DNA from: Inquilinus limosus DSM 16000
Lineage (GTDB): Bacteria; Pseudomonadota; Alphaproteobacteria; DSM-16000; Inquilinaceae
Assembly (NCBI RefSeq): GCF_000423185.1
Contig: NZ_AUHM01000040.1
Span: 1-64,000, forward strand
Length of the DNA: 64,000 nucleotides
Direction of reading: 5' to 3'
The notes beneath the pieces were generated by a model. The model was not told where the DNA came from and did no database searches. It saw nothing but the letters and a program-made list of their open reading frames with translations. Positions within the stretch are counted from its first letter, which is position 1, and each line of letters begins with the position of its first letter. Below are positions 17,058-27,598 of this stretch, one piece after another. The position numbers were made by a program, and so were the translations under genes.

Positions 17058-17903
17058 CTGTCCGACGCACCGCTCCGCGACGCGATCGCCGCCCTGCCGC
17101 CGCTGCGCGACGTGATCGCGCGGCACGGCCTGGCGGCGAAGAAGTCGCTCGGCCAGAACTTTCTGCTCGACCTCAACGTCACCGCCCGGATCGTCCGCGA
17201 GGCCGGCGACCTGGCCGGCACCCATGCGGTCGAGATCGGGCCCGGCCCCGGCGGCCTGACCCGCGCCCTGCTTGCCTCCGGGGCCGAGAGCGTGACCGTG
17301 ATTGAGCGCGACCGGCGCTTCCGGCCGGCGCTCGAGGAGCTGGCGGCGGTTGCCGGAGACAGGCTGCGGATCGTCGAGGCGGATGCGCTGGAGACCGACA
17401 TCCCGGCGCTGGTGCCGGCGCCGCGCGCCGTGGTCGCCAACCTGCCCTACAATGTGGCGACGCCGCTGCTGATCGGCTGGCTGCGCCGGATCGACGAGTT
17501 CCGGTCGCTGACGCTGATGTTCCAGAAGGAGGTGGCGGACCGCCTCGTCGCCGCGCCGCGCAGCAGCGCCTATGGCCGTCTGTCGGTGATCGCCCAGTGG
17601 CGGGCCGAGGTCGATCCCCTCCTCACCCTGCCCGCCCGTGCCTTCACGCCGCCGCCGAAGGTCGATTCGACCGTGGTCCGGCTGCGGCCGCGCCGAGGCC
17701 GTGAGGAGGTGCCGTTCGCGGCGATGGAGGCCGTGACGGCCGCCGCCTTCGGCCAGCGCCGGAAGATGCTGCGCGCCAGCCTGCGCAGCCTGGGCGGGGC
17801 CGAGGCCCTGCTGGCCGAGGCGGATCTGCCGCCGACCGCCCGGGCGGAGGAGATCGACATCGCCGGCTTCGTCCGCCTGGCCCGCGTCGTCGCCGCCCGC
17901 TGA
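17058..17903 (+). CDS. rsmA: 16S rRNA dimethyladenosine transferase RsmA (KsgA)
   Basis: Dimethylates the two adjacent adenosines in helix 45 of 16S rRNA. SAM-binding VEIGPGPGGLTRALL and catalytic NLPYNVATPLLIGW are clear. The first GTG is at 17112 (IARHGLAAKKSLGQNF follows), but the frame is open upstream to a CTG at 17058 three bases after the surA stop, and the 18 extra residues (SDAPLRDAIAALPPLRD) look like the family's usual N-terminus. I chose CTG on that ground. No clear Shine-Dalgarno precedes it, so the GTG remains possible. pdxA, often just upstream, is missing. Confidence 0.9.
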   Translation: MSDAPLRDAIAALPPLRDVIARHGLAAKKSLGQNFLLDLNVTARIVREAGDLAGTHAVEIGPGPGGLTRALLASGAESVTVIERDRRFRPALEELAAVAGDRLRIVEADALETDIPALVPAPRAVVANLPYNVATPLLIGWLRRIDEFRSLTLMFQKEVADRLVAAPRSSAYGRLSVIAQWRAEVDPLLTLPARAFTPPPKVDSTVVRLRPRRGREEVPFAAMEAVTAAAFGQRRKMLRASLRSLGGAEALLAEADLPPTARAEEIDIAGFVRLARVVAAR

Positions 17904-18048
17904 TCGGCGACCGCCGGCGAGGCAGCCGAATCGTCGCGGCGCCCTCGACCGTCGCGACCACACCTCCCAGATAATTTCACCGGGCCGGCTTCGACGCGTT
18001 GACGGCCCGCGCCCCCATGTGGCGCCTTCGCATCTCGGAGGAGCTGTC

Positions 18049-18864
18049 ATGAGCGACATGCAGCGTCTGGAAATCGCGGATCCCTCCATGCCGCTGGTCG
18101 ACCGGATCAGGGGCTATGCCAGTGTCGTCCACTACCTGGCCGGCGCCTATCCGGCCCTGTTCTTCCCGCTCCGCCGGCTGGGCGGACAGGTCGGAATCGG
18201 CCCGGCGGTGGCGCGCGACACCGATCTCGTCATCGAAGGTTTCCCGCGGTCCGGCAACACCTTCGCCGTCCATGCCTTCCGGCTGGCGCAGCCCCATGCG
18301 GTGAAGACGGCCGACCACATCCACGTGCCGGCGCAGGTGATCCGGGCGGCGCGCTACCGCGTGCCGGCCTGCATCCTCGCCCGGCGGCCCGAGGACGCGG
18401 TGCGGTCGCTGGTGGTCAAGTATCCGTTCCTGAACCCGCGGCACGTGCTGCGAGGCTATGCCGGCTTCTACGAGCGGTGCCTGCCCTACCGGGAACACTT
18501 CGTCGCCGCGACCTTCGATCAGGTCGTGGCGGATTTCGGCGGCGTCATCGACCGCATCAACCGCCGCTTCGGCGCCAGCTTCCACCGGTTCGAGCCGACC
18601 GAGGAGAATCTCCGCCGCATCTTCCAAGGCATCGATGAGCGGAACGCCGACGAAGCCGTCGACCCGGTCCTCGGCAGTGCCCGGCCCAACCACTCCAAGG
18701 AGGCGGCCAAGCGTCGCATCCGCCTGCGCGAGGACGATCCGCTGCTCGACCGGTGCCGGGCCGTCTTCGAGATCTATCGGCTCCTCGCCTGCGACGTCGA
18801 CGCCGCGGAGATCACCAGCCGGGCCAGGGAGCTGCGGATCCGGACGTGGCGAATGGTCTGGTGA
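18049..18864 (+). CDS. Sulfotransferase-like protein
   Basis: A 271-residue protein. LVIEGFPRSGNTFAVHAF matches the 5'-phosphosulfate-binding loop of PAPS-dependent sulfotransferases. ACILARRPEDAVRSLVVKYP matches the 3'-phosphate-binding segment (Arg and Ser after the beta strand). The C-terminal NHSKEAAKRRIRL could be the late phosphate-binding loop. Acceptor unknown. The ATG at 18049 was chosen for its strong site GGAGGAG at 18036-18042. It lies between rsmA and convergent gmk and does not look functionally tied to either. Confidence 0.7.
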   Translation: MSDMQRLEIADPSMPLVDRIRGYASVVHYLAGAYPALFFPLRRLGGQVGIGPAVARDTDLVIEGFPRSGNTFAVHAFRLAQPHAVKTADHIHVPAQVIRAARYRVPACILARRPEDAVRSLVVKYPFLNPRHVLRGYAGFYERCLPYREHFVAATFDQVVADFGGVIDRINRRFGASFHRFEPTEENLRRIFQGIDERNADEAVDPVLGSARPNHSKEAAKRRIRLREDDPLLDRCRAVFEIYRLLACDVDAAEITSRARELRIRTWRMVW

Positions 18865-18880
18865 GCCGCCGTTCGGCCGG

Positions 18881-19516
18881 TCAGAGCCTGGCCTGCAGCG
18901 AGCGGACGAAATCCGGCAGGCCGGTCTGGCGGCTGCGGCGCAGCCGCTCCGCCGCCAGGATCGCCTGGACCTGGGCGATGCTGGCGTCGAGGTCCCGATT
19001 GACGATCACGTAGTCGTATTCCGGCCAGTGGCTCATCTCGTCCGCCGCCTTGGCCATGCGGCCGGCGATCACCTCGTCGCTGTCCTGGGCGCGGGCGCGC
19101 AGCCGCTGCTCCAGCGCCTCCACCGTCGGCGGCAGCACGAAGACGCTGACCAGATCGGTCCGCGCCTTCTGCGCCAGCTGCTGCGTGCCCTGCCAGTCGA
19201 TGTCGAAGATCACGTCGCGGCCGGAGGCCAGCGCCGCCTCGACCGGCGCGCGCGGCGTGCCGTAGGCGTTGCCGAACACGCGGGCGTATTCCAGCAACGC
19301 GTCGTCGCGGACCATGGCATCGAAGGTCGCCTGGTCGATGAAGTGGTAATGCGTGCCGTCGACCTCGCCCGGCCGCTGGGCCCGGGTGGTGACGGAAACC
19401 GAGATTGTCAGGTTCGGATCCTGCGCCAGCACGGCCCGGGTGATCGAGGTCTTGCCCGCCCCCGAGGGCGAGGACAGGACGAGCATGAGCCCGCGGCGGG
19501 CTATTTCTGTGGTCAT
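18881..19516 (-). CDS. gmk: Guanylate kinase
   Basis: A 211-residue kinase that phosphorylates GMP to GDP. The P-loop is SSPSGAGKTS (about residues 15-24). GMP-binding residues are in SVSVTTRAQRPGEVDG and THYHFID, and FDIDWQGTQQL is the Walker B-like stretch. The ATG at 19516 overlaps the yicC stop (ATGA), giving the conserved yicC-gmk pair. Upstream open sequence is shadow of yicC. Confidence 0.97.
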   Translation of the reverse strand: MTTEIARRGLMLVLSSPSGAGKTSITRAVLAQDPNLTISVSVTTRAQRPGEVDGTHYHFIDQATFDAMVRDDALLEYARVFGNAYGTPRAPVEAALASGRDVIFDIDWQGTQQLAQKARTDLVSVFVLPPTVEALEQRLRARAQDSDEVIAGRMAKAADEMSHWPEYDYVIVNRDLDASIAQVQAILAAERLRRSRQTGLPDFVRSLQARL

Positions 19517-20415
19517 TCGATGTTCTGGATCTGCTCGCGGAACTGTTCGATCACGGCCTTGAGGTCGAGGCCGATCCGGGTCAGCGCCACATCCGCCGCC
19601 TTCGAGCACAGGGTGTTGGCTTCCCGGTTGAACTCCTGGCACAGGAAATCGAGCCGGCGCCCGACGCCGCTGCCGGCGGCGAGCAGGCCGCGCGCCTGGC
19701 CGATATGGGCGTCGAGCCGGTCGAGCTCCTCACGGACGTCGCAGCGGCCGACCAGCAGCGCCAGCTCCTGTGCCAGCCGGTCCTCCGGCAGGGGTGGCCG
19801 CGCCTCCAGCAGCAGGTCCAGCTGCGCCTTGAGGCGCGCCTTCAGCGCGTCCGGCTGGGCCGCGGCGCTGGCCCGGGCGTCGCCGACCAGCCCGGCGATA
19901 TGATCGATCTGGGCGGCCAGCACGTCACGCAGCCGTCCGCCCTCCTCCAGCCGCGCCGCCTGCAGGTCGTCGAGCAGCGGCGCGATCGCCGCCGCCGCCT
20001 CGGCCTCGACGGCACTGTTCAGCTCGGCGGAGGCGGTGTCGCCGGTCTCGACCACGCCGCGGATGCCGAGCAGCGTGTCGACCCGGATCGGCGCGGTCTC
20101 GCCGTTCAGCTCGCGCGCCAGGGCGACCAGCTGGTCCAGCACCTCGCGGTTGATGCGCAGCGCCGGCGCCGTCTCGCTGCGGCCGAGCGACAGGTTGAGG
20201 GTGACGTTGCCGCGGCGGAAGCGCTTGGCCAGCTCGACCCGGGCGACCGATTCCAGCCGCTCGAAGCCGGCCGGGGTGCGCAGGCGCAGATCGAGCGACT
20301 TGCCGTTGACGCTGCGTGCCTCCCACACCCAGGACAGCCCGTCGACGCCGCCCTCCTTGCGGGCGAAGCCGGTCATGCTGGAAAGCGGGGCCGAGGCGGT
20401 CATATCCTGGGTCAT
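19513..20415 (-). CDS. yicC: YicC-family endoribonuclease
   Basis: A 300-residue protein with the YicC N-terminal domain (SSMTGFARKEGGVDGLSWVW, VNGKSLDLRLRTP) and the C-terminal DUF1732 domain ending in GVGRRLDFLCQEFNREANTL and ALTRIGLDLKAVIEQFREQ. YicC proteins are RNA-binding endoribonucleases, implicated in RyhB decay in E. coli. It is followed by overlapping gmk. In related genomes mltG lies directly upstream, but here pssA, psd and two plus-strand genes are between them. Confidence 0.93.
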   Translation of the reverse strand: MTQDMTASAPLSSMTGFARKEGGVDGLSWVWEARSVNGKSLDLRLRTPAGFERLESVARVELAKRFRRGNVTLNLSLGRSETAPALRINREVLDQLVALARELNGETAPIRVDTLLGIRGVVETGDTASAELNSAVEAEAAAAIAPLLDDLQAARLEEGGRLRDVLAAQIDHIAGLVGDARASAAAQPDALKARLKAQLDLLLEARPPLPEDRLAQELALLVGRCDVREELDRLDAHIGQARGLLAAGSGVGRRLDFLCQEFNREANTLCSKAADVALTRIGLDLKAVIEQFREQIQNIE

Positions 20416-20460
20416 GGGGGGCTTATAGCCGTCGCCTGGACCGCCAACAAGGAGAACGCC

Positions 20461-21219
20461 ATGACGGCGCCGGCCGCCATCCTGATCACCGGCGCCTCGA
20501 GCGGGCTCGGCGCGGCCCTGGCGAAGGGCTACGCCGCCCCCGGCGTGCGGCTGGTACTGCTCGGGCGGAACCGGGACCGGCTGGAGGCTGCGGCCGAGGC
20601 GGTCCGCGCCCTCGGCGCGACGGCGGAGACGGCGGCGGTCGACGTCACCGACCGGGCGGCGATGGCGGCGGCGGTGGCGGCGGCCGACGAGGCCGGGCCG
20701 CTCGACCTCGTCATCGCCAATGCCGGCGTCGCCCCGGGCGGAGCGGAAGGCGCGGACGCGGCCGAGAAGGGCCGCCGGATCCTCGCGGTCAATCTCGACG
20801 GCGTGCTCAACACCGTCGATCCGATCCGGCCGCGCATGGCGGCGCGCGGCGCCGGCCAGATCGCGCTGATGAGCTCGCTGGCCGGCTTCCGCGGCTTCCC
20901 CGGCGTGGGGACCTACGCCGCCTCCAAGGCGGCGGTGCGGGTCTACGGCGAGGCGCTGCGGGCCGAGCTGCGGCCGCGTGGGGTGCGGGTGTCGGTGATC
21001 TGCCCCGGCTTCGTCCGCACCCCGATGACCGACGGCGCCGATTTCCCGATGCCGATGCTGATGGGGGTCGAGGATGCGGCCGCGGCGATCCGGCGCGGTC
21101 TTGCGCGCGACCGGCCGCTGATCGCGTTCCCCTGGCCGATCCATGCCGGCACGCGGCTGTTGGCCGCCCTGCCCGCCGCCTGGGCCGACGCCCTCATCCG
21201 CCGCTTCGCCCGGGTGTGA
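20461..21219 (+). CDS. Short-chain dehydrogenase/reductase
   Basis: A 252-residue Rossmann-fold oxidoreductase. The cofactor motif is TGASSGLGAALA (about residues 10-21), with NAG at VIANAGV. Catalytic Ser is in LMSSLAG and Tyr/Lys in TYAASKAA. CPGFVRTPMTD follows as usual. The substrate is unknown; the C-terminal hydrophobic tail suggests a membrane-lipid or acyl substrate, but that is only a guess. A good ribosome site (AAGGAGA) precedes the ATG. It is divergent from yicC by 45 bp. Confidence 0.88.
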   Translation: MTAPAAILITGASSGLGAALAKGYAAPGVRLVLLGRNRDRLEAAAEAVRALGATAETAAVDVTDRAAMAAAVAAADEAGPLDLVIANAGVAPGGAEGADAAEKGRRILAVNLDGVLNTVDPIRPRMAARGAGQIALMSSLAGFRGFPGVGTYAASKAAVRVYGEALRAELRPRGVRVSVICPGFVRTPMTDGADFPMPMLMGVEDAAAAIRRGLARDRPLIAFPWPIHAGTRLLAALPAAWADALIRRFARV

Positions 21220-21287
21220 CAGCCGTCACGGTGCGTTCACGCAAGATCGAGCATTGTCGCGGCATGCCCCGTGAGAGCGCGACGACC

Positions 21288-21416
21288 ATGCATCTGATCC
21301 ACGACGACGATGAGACCGACAGCCCGTTCGATCTGGTCCGCGAGATCGTGACCATCGTCGGCTGGGTGGCGACGACCTTCGCCCTGCTGCTGGTCGCCTA
21401 CGCCGCGTTCGGCTGA
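21288..21416 (+). CDS. Small single-pass membrane protein, unknown
   Basis: A 42-residue peptide: an acidic N-terminus (HLIHDDDETDSPFDLV) and one transmembrane helix ([20 protein letters not shown]). An in-frame ATG at 21264 would add eight residues. The 3' end overlaps the convergent pssA by 19 bases. Composition and topology look like a real small membrane protein, but I know of no family. Confidence 0.45.
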   Translation: MHLIHDDDETDSPFDLVREIVTIVGWVATTFALLLVAYAAFG

Positions 21417-22291
21417 TCCGAGGACGGCCGGTCGGGCGGCGGCTGCGTCGCGGCGCCCGGATCGGCGGCCGGCATCTCCGTCTCGGCCTCCCCCATCATC
21501 AGCGCGGCCTGGCGCTTGAGATGGGCGTAGCGCCGGATGCTGAAGGCCAGGCTGCCGACGTAGATCAGGCCCAGCGCGACCAGCGTCGGCCAGGTGGCGG
21601 TGACCAGCAGCGTGGCCACCAGCCCGACCCCGACCAGCACCGGCACGATGTAGTCCGGCGGGATCCGCACCACCTTCATCGAGAAGGTCGGGATCCGGCT
21701 GACCAGCAGCAGCGCCACCGCCACGGTCCACAGGCCGACCAGCAGCGGCGCCGCCCAGAAGCCGGACGAGAACTCGAAGCTGATCATCAGCGGCATCAGG
21801 ATCAGGATGGCGCCCGCGGGCACCGGCACGCCGGTGAAGTAGTTGTAGGCGAAGGCCGGCAGCGTGGTGTCGTCCAGCGCCGTGTTGAAGCGGGCCAGGC
21901 GCAGCGCGGCGCAGACGGCATAGGCCATCACCGCCACCCAGCCCAGGCTGCCGGCGTCCTGCATCATCCAGAGATAGAGGATCAGCGCCGGGGCGACGCC
22001 GAAGCTGACGATGTCGGCCAGGCTGTCCAGCTCCGCCCCGAACTTGCTCGACCCGCGCAGGAGGCGGGCGACGCGGCCGTCCAGCCCGTCCAGCACGGCC
22101 GCCACCAGAATCGCGGTCACCGCCTGCTCCCAGCGCTCGTGGATGGCGTAGCGGATCGCGGTCAGCCCGGCGCACAGCGCCAGCGTGGTCAGGATGTTCG
22201 GCAGCAGCCGGTTGATCGTCAGGCCGCGGATGCGGACGACCGGCCGGCGGCGGAAGGGGCGCCGATGCTGGCGATGCTCGGGCCTCATCAT
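21398..22291 (-). CDS. pssA: CDP-diacylglycerol--serine O-phosphatidyltransferase
   Basis: A 297-residue membrane enzyme that makes phosphatidylserine. The CDP-alcohol transferase motif is DGLDGRVAR...[14 protein letters not shown] (about residues 68-97), typical of the class II PssA. About seven transmembrane helices follow. The C-terminal 40 residues are Pro/Asp-rich and probably disordered. It overlaps the psd stop and forms the psd-pssA pair for phosphatidylethanolamine synthesis. Confidence 0.95.
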   Translation of the reverse strand: MMRPEHRQHRRPFRRRPVVRIRGLTINRLLPNILTTLALCAGLTAIRYAIHERWEQAVTAILVAAVLDGLDGRVARLLRGSSKFGAELDSLADIVSFGVAPALILYLWMMQDAGSLGWVAVMAYAVCAALRLARFNTALDDTTLPAFAYNYFTGVPVPAGAILILMPLMISFEFSSGFWAAPLLVGLWTVAVALLLVSRIPTFSMKVVRIPPDYIVPVLVGVGLVATLLVTATWPTLVALGLIYVGSLAFSIRRYAHLKRQAALMMGEAETEMPAADPGAATQPPPDRPSSDQPNAA

Positions 22292-23007
22292 CGTGCGACG
22301 GCGACCGGGTTGACGGCCGCGGCGGCCAGGTCGGCCAGCACGGTCTCGCCGCCGATCATGGTCTGCCCGACCGAGACCAGCGGCTCGACCCCCTCCGGCA
22401 GGTAGATGTCGGTGCGGCTCCCGAAGCGGATCAGCCCATAGGTCTCACCGGCCACCACCGGCTGGCCGGGAGAGAGGTCGCAGATGATGCGCCGCGCCAC
22501 CAGCCCCGCGATCTGGACGAAGACCAGCATCCGGCCGTCCGGCAGGCGCAGCGACACGGCACAGCGCTCGTTCTCCTCGCTGGCCTTCTCGAGATTGGCG
22601 TTCAGGAACTTGCCCGGACGGTACTTCACGTCGACCACCGCGCCGTCGGCCGGAACGCGGTTCACATGGACGTTGAAGACGTCGAGGAAGATGCTGATCC
22701 GGGTCAGCGGCCGGTTGCCGAGCCCGAGCTCCGCCGGCGGCGCCGCCTGCACCACCATCTGCACCCGGCCGTCGGCCGGCGCCACCACCAGGTCCGGCCG
22801 GTTCGGCGTCACCCGCGGCGGATGGCGGAAGAAATAGATGCACCAGGCGGTCGCCAGCACGCCGAGCCAGCCGGCCGGTTCCCAGGTCAGGAACAAGATC
22901 ACCGTGACCACGGCGAAGACACCGATGAACGGGTAGCCGGCCGGGTGGATCGGCACCAGCACGCCGCGAATCGTGTGCAGCAGATGCGAATCCTCTTTCC
23001 CGTTCAA
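22288..23007 (-). CDS. psd: Phosphatidylserine decarboxylase proenzyme
   Basis: A 239-residue proenzyme of the short Psd class, which converts phosphatidylserine to phosphatidylethanolamine. Self-cleavage would occur in [12 protein letters not shown] between Gly196 and Ser197, the Ser becoming the pyruvoyl group. VAPADGRV and [13 protein letters not shown] are conserved. The best start is a TTG at 23007 overlapping the mltG stop as TTGA; it gives the normal length. The longer open frame upstream is shadow of mltG. Confidence 0.93.
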   Translation of the reverse strand: MNGKEDSHLLHTIRGVLVPIHPAGYPFIGVFAVVTVILFLTWEPAGWLGVLATAWCIYFFRHPPRVTPNRPDLVVAPADGRVQMVVQAAPPAELGLGNRPLTRISIFLDVFNVHVNRVPADGAVVDVKYRPGKFLNANLEKASEENERCAVSLRLPDGRMLVFVQIAGLVARRIICDLSPGQPVVAGETYGLIRFGSRTDIYLPEGVEPLVSVGQTMIGGETVLADLAAAAVNPVAVAR

Positions 23008-24029
23008 GGCGTGCTGTCTCCGGTCTCCGGGGCCGCGTCGCCGGGTTTCGGCGGAGCGGCCTGCCGCCGCCTCTGCCAGTCGGCGACGTTGCGGTTGTGC
23101 TCTTCGAGCGTTCGGGCGAAGACGTGCCCGCCCGACCCATCGGCCACAAAGTAATAATAGCTCGTGACCGCCGGGTTGAGCACTGCGGCAAGTGAGTCGC
23201 GCCCCGGATTGGCGATCGGTCCCGGCGGCAGCCCGGCCACGAGATAGGTGTTGTAAGGGGAATCGAGCTTCCAATCGGCCCGGGTGAGCGGACGTCCGAG
23301 CGGCTTCTTGCCGCCGGTCAGGGCATAGACCACCGTCGGATCAGCCTGCAGCGGCATACCCGCCTGCAGCCGGTTCAGGAACACGCTGGCGACCAACGGC
23401 CGCTCCGCCGGCACGCCCGTCTCCTTCTCCACGATCGAGGCCATGGTGACCGCGTCCTGCGGAGTCTTGTACGGCAGGCTGTTGGCCCGCTTGCCCCACA
23501 GCGTCTCGACCTCCTGCCGCATCGCCTTGCGCATCCGCTCGATCACCGCGGCGCGGGTGTCGCCGCGGATGAACTGATAGGTCTCCGGCAGCAGCGAACC
23601 TTCGGCCGGGATCTCCCCGACCTCGCCGGTCAGGAGCGGCTCGGCCTGGACCAGGGCCACGATCTCGGCCGAGGTCAAACCTTCCGGGACGGTGATCTTG
23701 TGCGAGACGTTGCTGCCGCGGGCCAGGAGGTCGGCCGCCCCGGCCGGCGAGGTGCCGGGCGCGAAGGCGTATTCCCCGGCCTTCAGGCTGCGGTCGCCGC
23801 CCTCCAGCGCGATCCCCGCCAGGAACACCCAGCGGTTCTCGATCACCCCCGCCGCCTCCAGCTGCGCCGCGATCGCGGTCAGGCCGCTGCCGCGCTCGAC
23901 CACGAGCGTCGCCGGGGCCGTCAGCGGCCCCGATGCGCGATAGGCGTGAAGGAACCACGCGACGCCGCCGCCGATGACGGCCGCCACGACCACCAGGAAG
24001 ACGAGCGCGCGGGCGAGTGCCCGAAACAT
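23004..24029 (-). CDS. mltG: Endolytic peptidoglycan transglycosylase MltG
   Basis: A 341-residue protein with one N-terminal membrane anchor ([20 protein letters not shown]), a LysM-like region (about residues 40-110) and the YceG catalytic domain. The catalytic Glu lies in [36 protein letters not shown] is also a hallmark. It cuts nascent glycan strands and sets their length. The gene follows fabF by 4 bp and overlaps psd, so it is at the end of the fatty-acid operon. Confidence 0.95.
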   Translation of the reverse strand: MFRALARALVFLVVVAAVIGGGVAWFLHAYRASGPLTAPATLVVERGSGLTAIAAQLEAAGVIENRWVFLAGIALEGGDRSLKAGEYAFAPGTSPAGAADLLARGSNVSHKITVPEGLTSAEIVALVQAEPLLTGEVGEIPAEGSLLPETYQFIRGDTRAAVIERMRKAMRQEVETLWGKRANSLPYKTPQDAVTMASIVEKETGVPAERPLVASVFLNRLQAGMPLQADPTVVYALTGGKKPLGRPLTRADWKLDSPYNTYLVAGLPPGPIANPGRDSLAAVLNPAVTSYYYFVADGSGGHVFARTLEEHNRNVADWQRRRQAAPPKPGDAAPETGDSTP

Positions 24030-24033
24030 CCGG

Positions 24034-25299
24034 TCAGACGTACTCGCGGAAGATCAGCGACGCGTTGGTCCCGCCGAAGCCGAAGCTGTTCGACAGAGCG
24101 GCCCGCACCGGCCGTTCCTTGGCCTGCTTCGGCACCAGGTCGACGCCGAGGCAGGTTTCCGACGGATCCTCGAGGTTCAGCGTCGGCGGCACCACGTCGT
24201 GGTTGACCGCCAGCACCGAGTAGATCGCCTCGACCGCGCCGGCGGCACCGAGCAGATGGCCGATCGCCGACTTGGTCGAGGACATCGACACCGTCTCGAT
24301 GGCGTTGCCGAACAGCCGCTTGACCGCGCCGAGCTCGATCTCGTCGCCGAGCGGCGTCGAGGTGCCGTGGGCGTTGACGTAGTCGATGTCCGACGGGGAC
24401 AGGCCGGCCCGCTTCAGCGCCGCCGACATCGCCCGGAAGCCGCCATTGCCGTCATCCGGCGGGGCGGTGATGTGATGGGCGTCGCCAGACAGGCCGTAGC
24501 CCACCACCTCGGCATAGATCTTCGCACCGCGCGCCTTGGCGTGCTCCAGTTCCTCCAGCACGACCACGCCGGCGCCCTCGCCCATGACGAAGCCGTCGCG
24601 GCCCTTGTCATAGGGGCGCGAGGCGCGGTCCGGGGTGTCGTTGTAGCCGGTGGACAGAGCCCGCGCCGCGGCGAAGCCGGCGAGCCCGAGCCGGCACACC
24701 GCCGCCTCCGCCCCGCCCGCCACCATGACGTCGGCATCGTCCCACATGATCAGCCGCGCCGCGTCGCCGATCGCGTGCGCGCCGGTCGAGCAGGCCGTGA
24801 CCACGGCATGGTTCGGGCCGCGGAAGCCGTGCTGGATCGAGACCTGGCCGGAGGCCAGGTTGATCAGCGCCGCCGGGATGAAGAAGGGGGAGATCCGGCG
24901 GGGCCCCTTCTCCTCCAGGGTCAGCGAGCCCTCGGCGATCCACTGCAGGCCGCCGATGCCCGAGCCGATCATGACGCCGGTGCGGTCGCGCGCCTCGTCG
25001 CTCGGCGGCTGCCATCCCGAATCCCCGATCGCCTCGTTGGCCGCGGCGATCGCGTAATGGATGAAGACGTCGTTCTTGCGCTGGTCCTTGGGAGGGACCG
25101 CGCTGTCGACGTCGAAATCACCCGGGCCGGTGCCGCGCGGCACCAGGCCCGCGATCCGCGCCGGCAGATCCGAGACGTCGAAGGTCGTGATCGCCCCGAT
25201 GCCGGACTGCCCGGCGATCAGCCGATCCCAATTGGTCTTCACACCGGCACCGAGAGGCGTGACCATCCCCATGCCGGTGATTACGACACGTCGCATCAT
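24034..25299 (-). CDS. fabF: Beta-ketoacyl-ACP synthase II
   Basis: A 421-residue condensing enzyme of type II fatty-acid synthesis. The catalytic Cys170 is in VVTACSTGAHAIG. The His pair is in NAHGTSTPLGD and KSAIGHLLGAAGA. N-terminal RRVVITGMGMVTPLG is standard. It elongates acyl-ACP with malonyl-ACP. It lies 42 bp after acpP. Confidence 0.98.
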   Translation of the reverse strand: MMRRVVITGMGMVTPLGAGVKTNWDRLIAGQSGIGAITTFDVSDLPARIAGLVPRGTGPGDFDVDSAVPPKDQRKNDVFIHYAIAAANEAIGDSGWQPPSDEARDRTGVMIGSGIGGLQWIAEGSLTLEEKGPRRISPFFIPAALINLASGQVSIQHGFRGPNHAVVTACSTGAHAIGDAARLIMWDDADVMVAGGAEAAVCRLGLAGFAAARALSTGYNDTPDRASRPYDKGRDGFVMGEGAGVVVLEELEHAKARGAKIYAEVVGYGLSGDAHHITAPPDDGNGGFRAMSAALKRAGLSPSDIDYVNAHGTSTPLGDEIELGAVKRLFGNAIETVSMSSTKSAIGHLLGAAGAVEAIYSVLAVNHDVVPPTLNLEDPSETCLGVDLVPKQAKERPVRAALSNSFGFGGTNASLIFREYV

Positions 25300-25341
25300 T
25301 TCATCCGGTTCTGCGGCGGAACGTGTGGCACGGCCCTGCGA

Positions 25342-25584
25342 TCAGCCGGCCGAGTGCTGCTCGATGAACTGGATCGCGTCCTTCACCGTCAGGATCTTCT
25401 CGGCCGCGTCGTCCGGAATCTCGCAGCCGAACTCCTCCTCGAACGCCATGACCAGCTCGACGGTGTCGAGGCTGTCGGCGCCCAGGTCGTCGATGAAGCT
25501 GGCCGACTCGGTGACCTTGCCTTCTTCGACGCCGAGATGTTCGACGACGATCTTCTTAACGCGATCGGCGATGCTTTCGCTCAT
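25342..25584 (-). CDS. acpP: Acyl carrier protein
   Basis: An 80-residue acidic four-helix protein. The phosphopantetheine attachment serine is Ser38 in [10 protein letters not shown]. It carries acyl chains for FabD, FabG and FabF encoded around it. The 143-bp gap to fabG is longer than others in the operon and could hold an extra promoter; no clear consensus was found. Confidence 0.98.
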   Translation of the reverse strand: MSESIADRVKKIVVEHLGVEEGKVTESASFIDDLGADSLDTVELVMAFEEEFGCEIPDDAAEKILTVKDAIQFIEQHSAG

Positions 25585-25727
25585 TCTTTCTACCTTTCAA
25601 GAGAGCGGAACGGGGCTGAATTCCGCAGTGCTACCCCCCGCACAAGTGACCGCCCCGTAGACCCGCGGTCACATAACACACCTGATCGAACATGGCCAAG
25701 CATCTGGCCATGTCCAGCCCGGCGACG

Positions 25728-26471
25728 TCAGACCATCGCCATCCCGCCATTCACGTGGATGGTCTGGCCGGTGACATAGGCAGCCTCGTTGCTGGCGAGA
25801 TACAGGACAGCGGCCGCGATCTCGGCCGGCTCGCCCATCCGCGCCATCGGGATGGTGGCGGAGATCCGCGCCTTCTGCTCCTCGTTCAGCGCATCGGTCA
25901 TGGCGCTGGTGACGAAGCCGGGCGCGACGCAGTTGACGGTGATGCCGCGGCTGGCGACTTCCTGCGCCAGCGCCTTGGTCATGCCGGTCAGGCCGGCCTT
26001 GGAGGCGGCGTAGTTCGCCTGGCCCGGGTTGCCGGTGTGGCCGACGATCGAGGTGATCGACACGATCCGGCCCCAGCGCTTCTTCATCATGCCGCGCAGC
26101 GCCGCGCGCGCCAGGCGGAAGCCGGACACCAGGTTGACGTCGAGGACGGTCTCGAAATCCTCGTCCTTCATCCGCATGGCGAGGCCGTCGCGGGTCAGCC
26201 CGGCATTGTTGACCAGGATGTCGATGCCGCCGGTCGCGGCCTCGGCCGCCTTCGCCACCGATTCGGCGCCCTCGGCGCTCGACAGATCGCCCGGGGTCAC
26301 ATGCGCCCGCTCGCCCAGGTCACGGGCCAGCGCCTCCAGCTTCTCGACCTTGGTTCCGGACAGCGCCACGGTCGCGCCTTGGGCGTGCAGCAGGGTCGCG
26401 ATGGCCCGGCCGATGTCGCCCGAGGCGCCGGTGACGAGCGCCGACTTGCCGCTCAGATCGAACATGCTCAC
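25728..26471 (-). CDS. fabG: 3-oxoacyl-ACP reductase
   Basis: A 247-residue SDR that reduces beta-ketoacyl-ACP with NADPH. Cofactor motif TGASGDIGRAIA, NNAG at residues 88-91, catalytic Ser141, Tyr154 and Lys158 (QANYAASKAG). NCVAPGFVTSAMTDAL is typical FabG. It lies 12 bp downstream of fabD. Confidence 0.97.
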   Translation of the reverse strand: MSMFDLSGKSALVTGASGDIGRAIATLLHAQGATVALSGTKVEKLEALARDLGERAHVTPGDLSSAEGAESVAKAAEAATGGIDILVNNAGLTRDGLAMRMKDEDFETVLDVNLVSGFRLARAALRGMMKKRWGRIVSITSIVGHTGNPGQANYAASKAGLTGMTKALAQEVASRGITVNCVAPGFVTSAMTDALNEEQKARISATIPMARMGEPAEIAAAVLYLASNEAAYVTGQTIHVNGGMAMV

Positions 26472-26483
26472 TTCCCTCGTGCT

Positions 26484-27434
<951 letters not shown>

Positions 27435-27524
27435 GGCAAAACCCCGCATCGCGATAAGGGCGCCCGTCTTAGAGACTCGCGACCGCAAGTCAAGCCTGAT
27501 CGATGATACAGGATCCCTTCGCGC

Positions 27525-27552
27525 TTGATCTTCGGGCGCTCCTGAGTATAGT
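27525..27552 (+). promoter_or_regulatory. Probable sigma-70 promoter of rpsF-rpsR-rplI
   Basis: TTGATC at 27525-27530 and TATAGT at 27547-27552 with a 16-bp spacer. It lies about 115 bp before the rpsF start and leaves room for a structured leader. Confidence 0.6.
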
Positions 27553-27598
27553 GCGCGCCTTCGTCGATGCTCCTTGCCGGTCGCATGGCATAGCGGCC

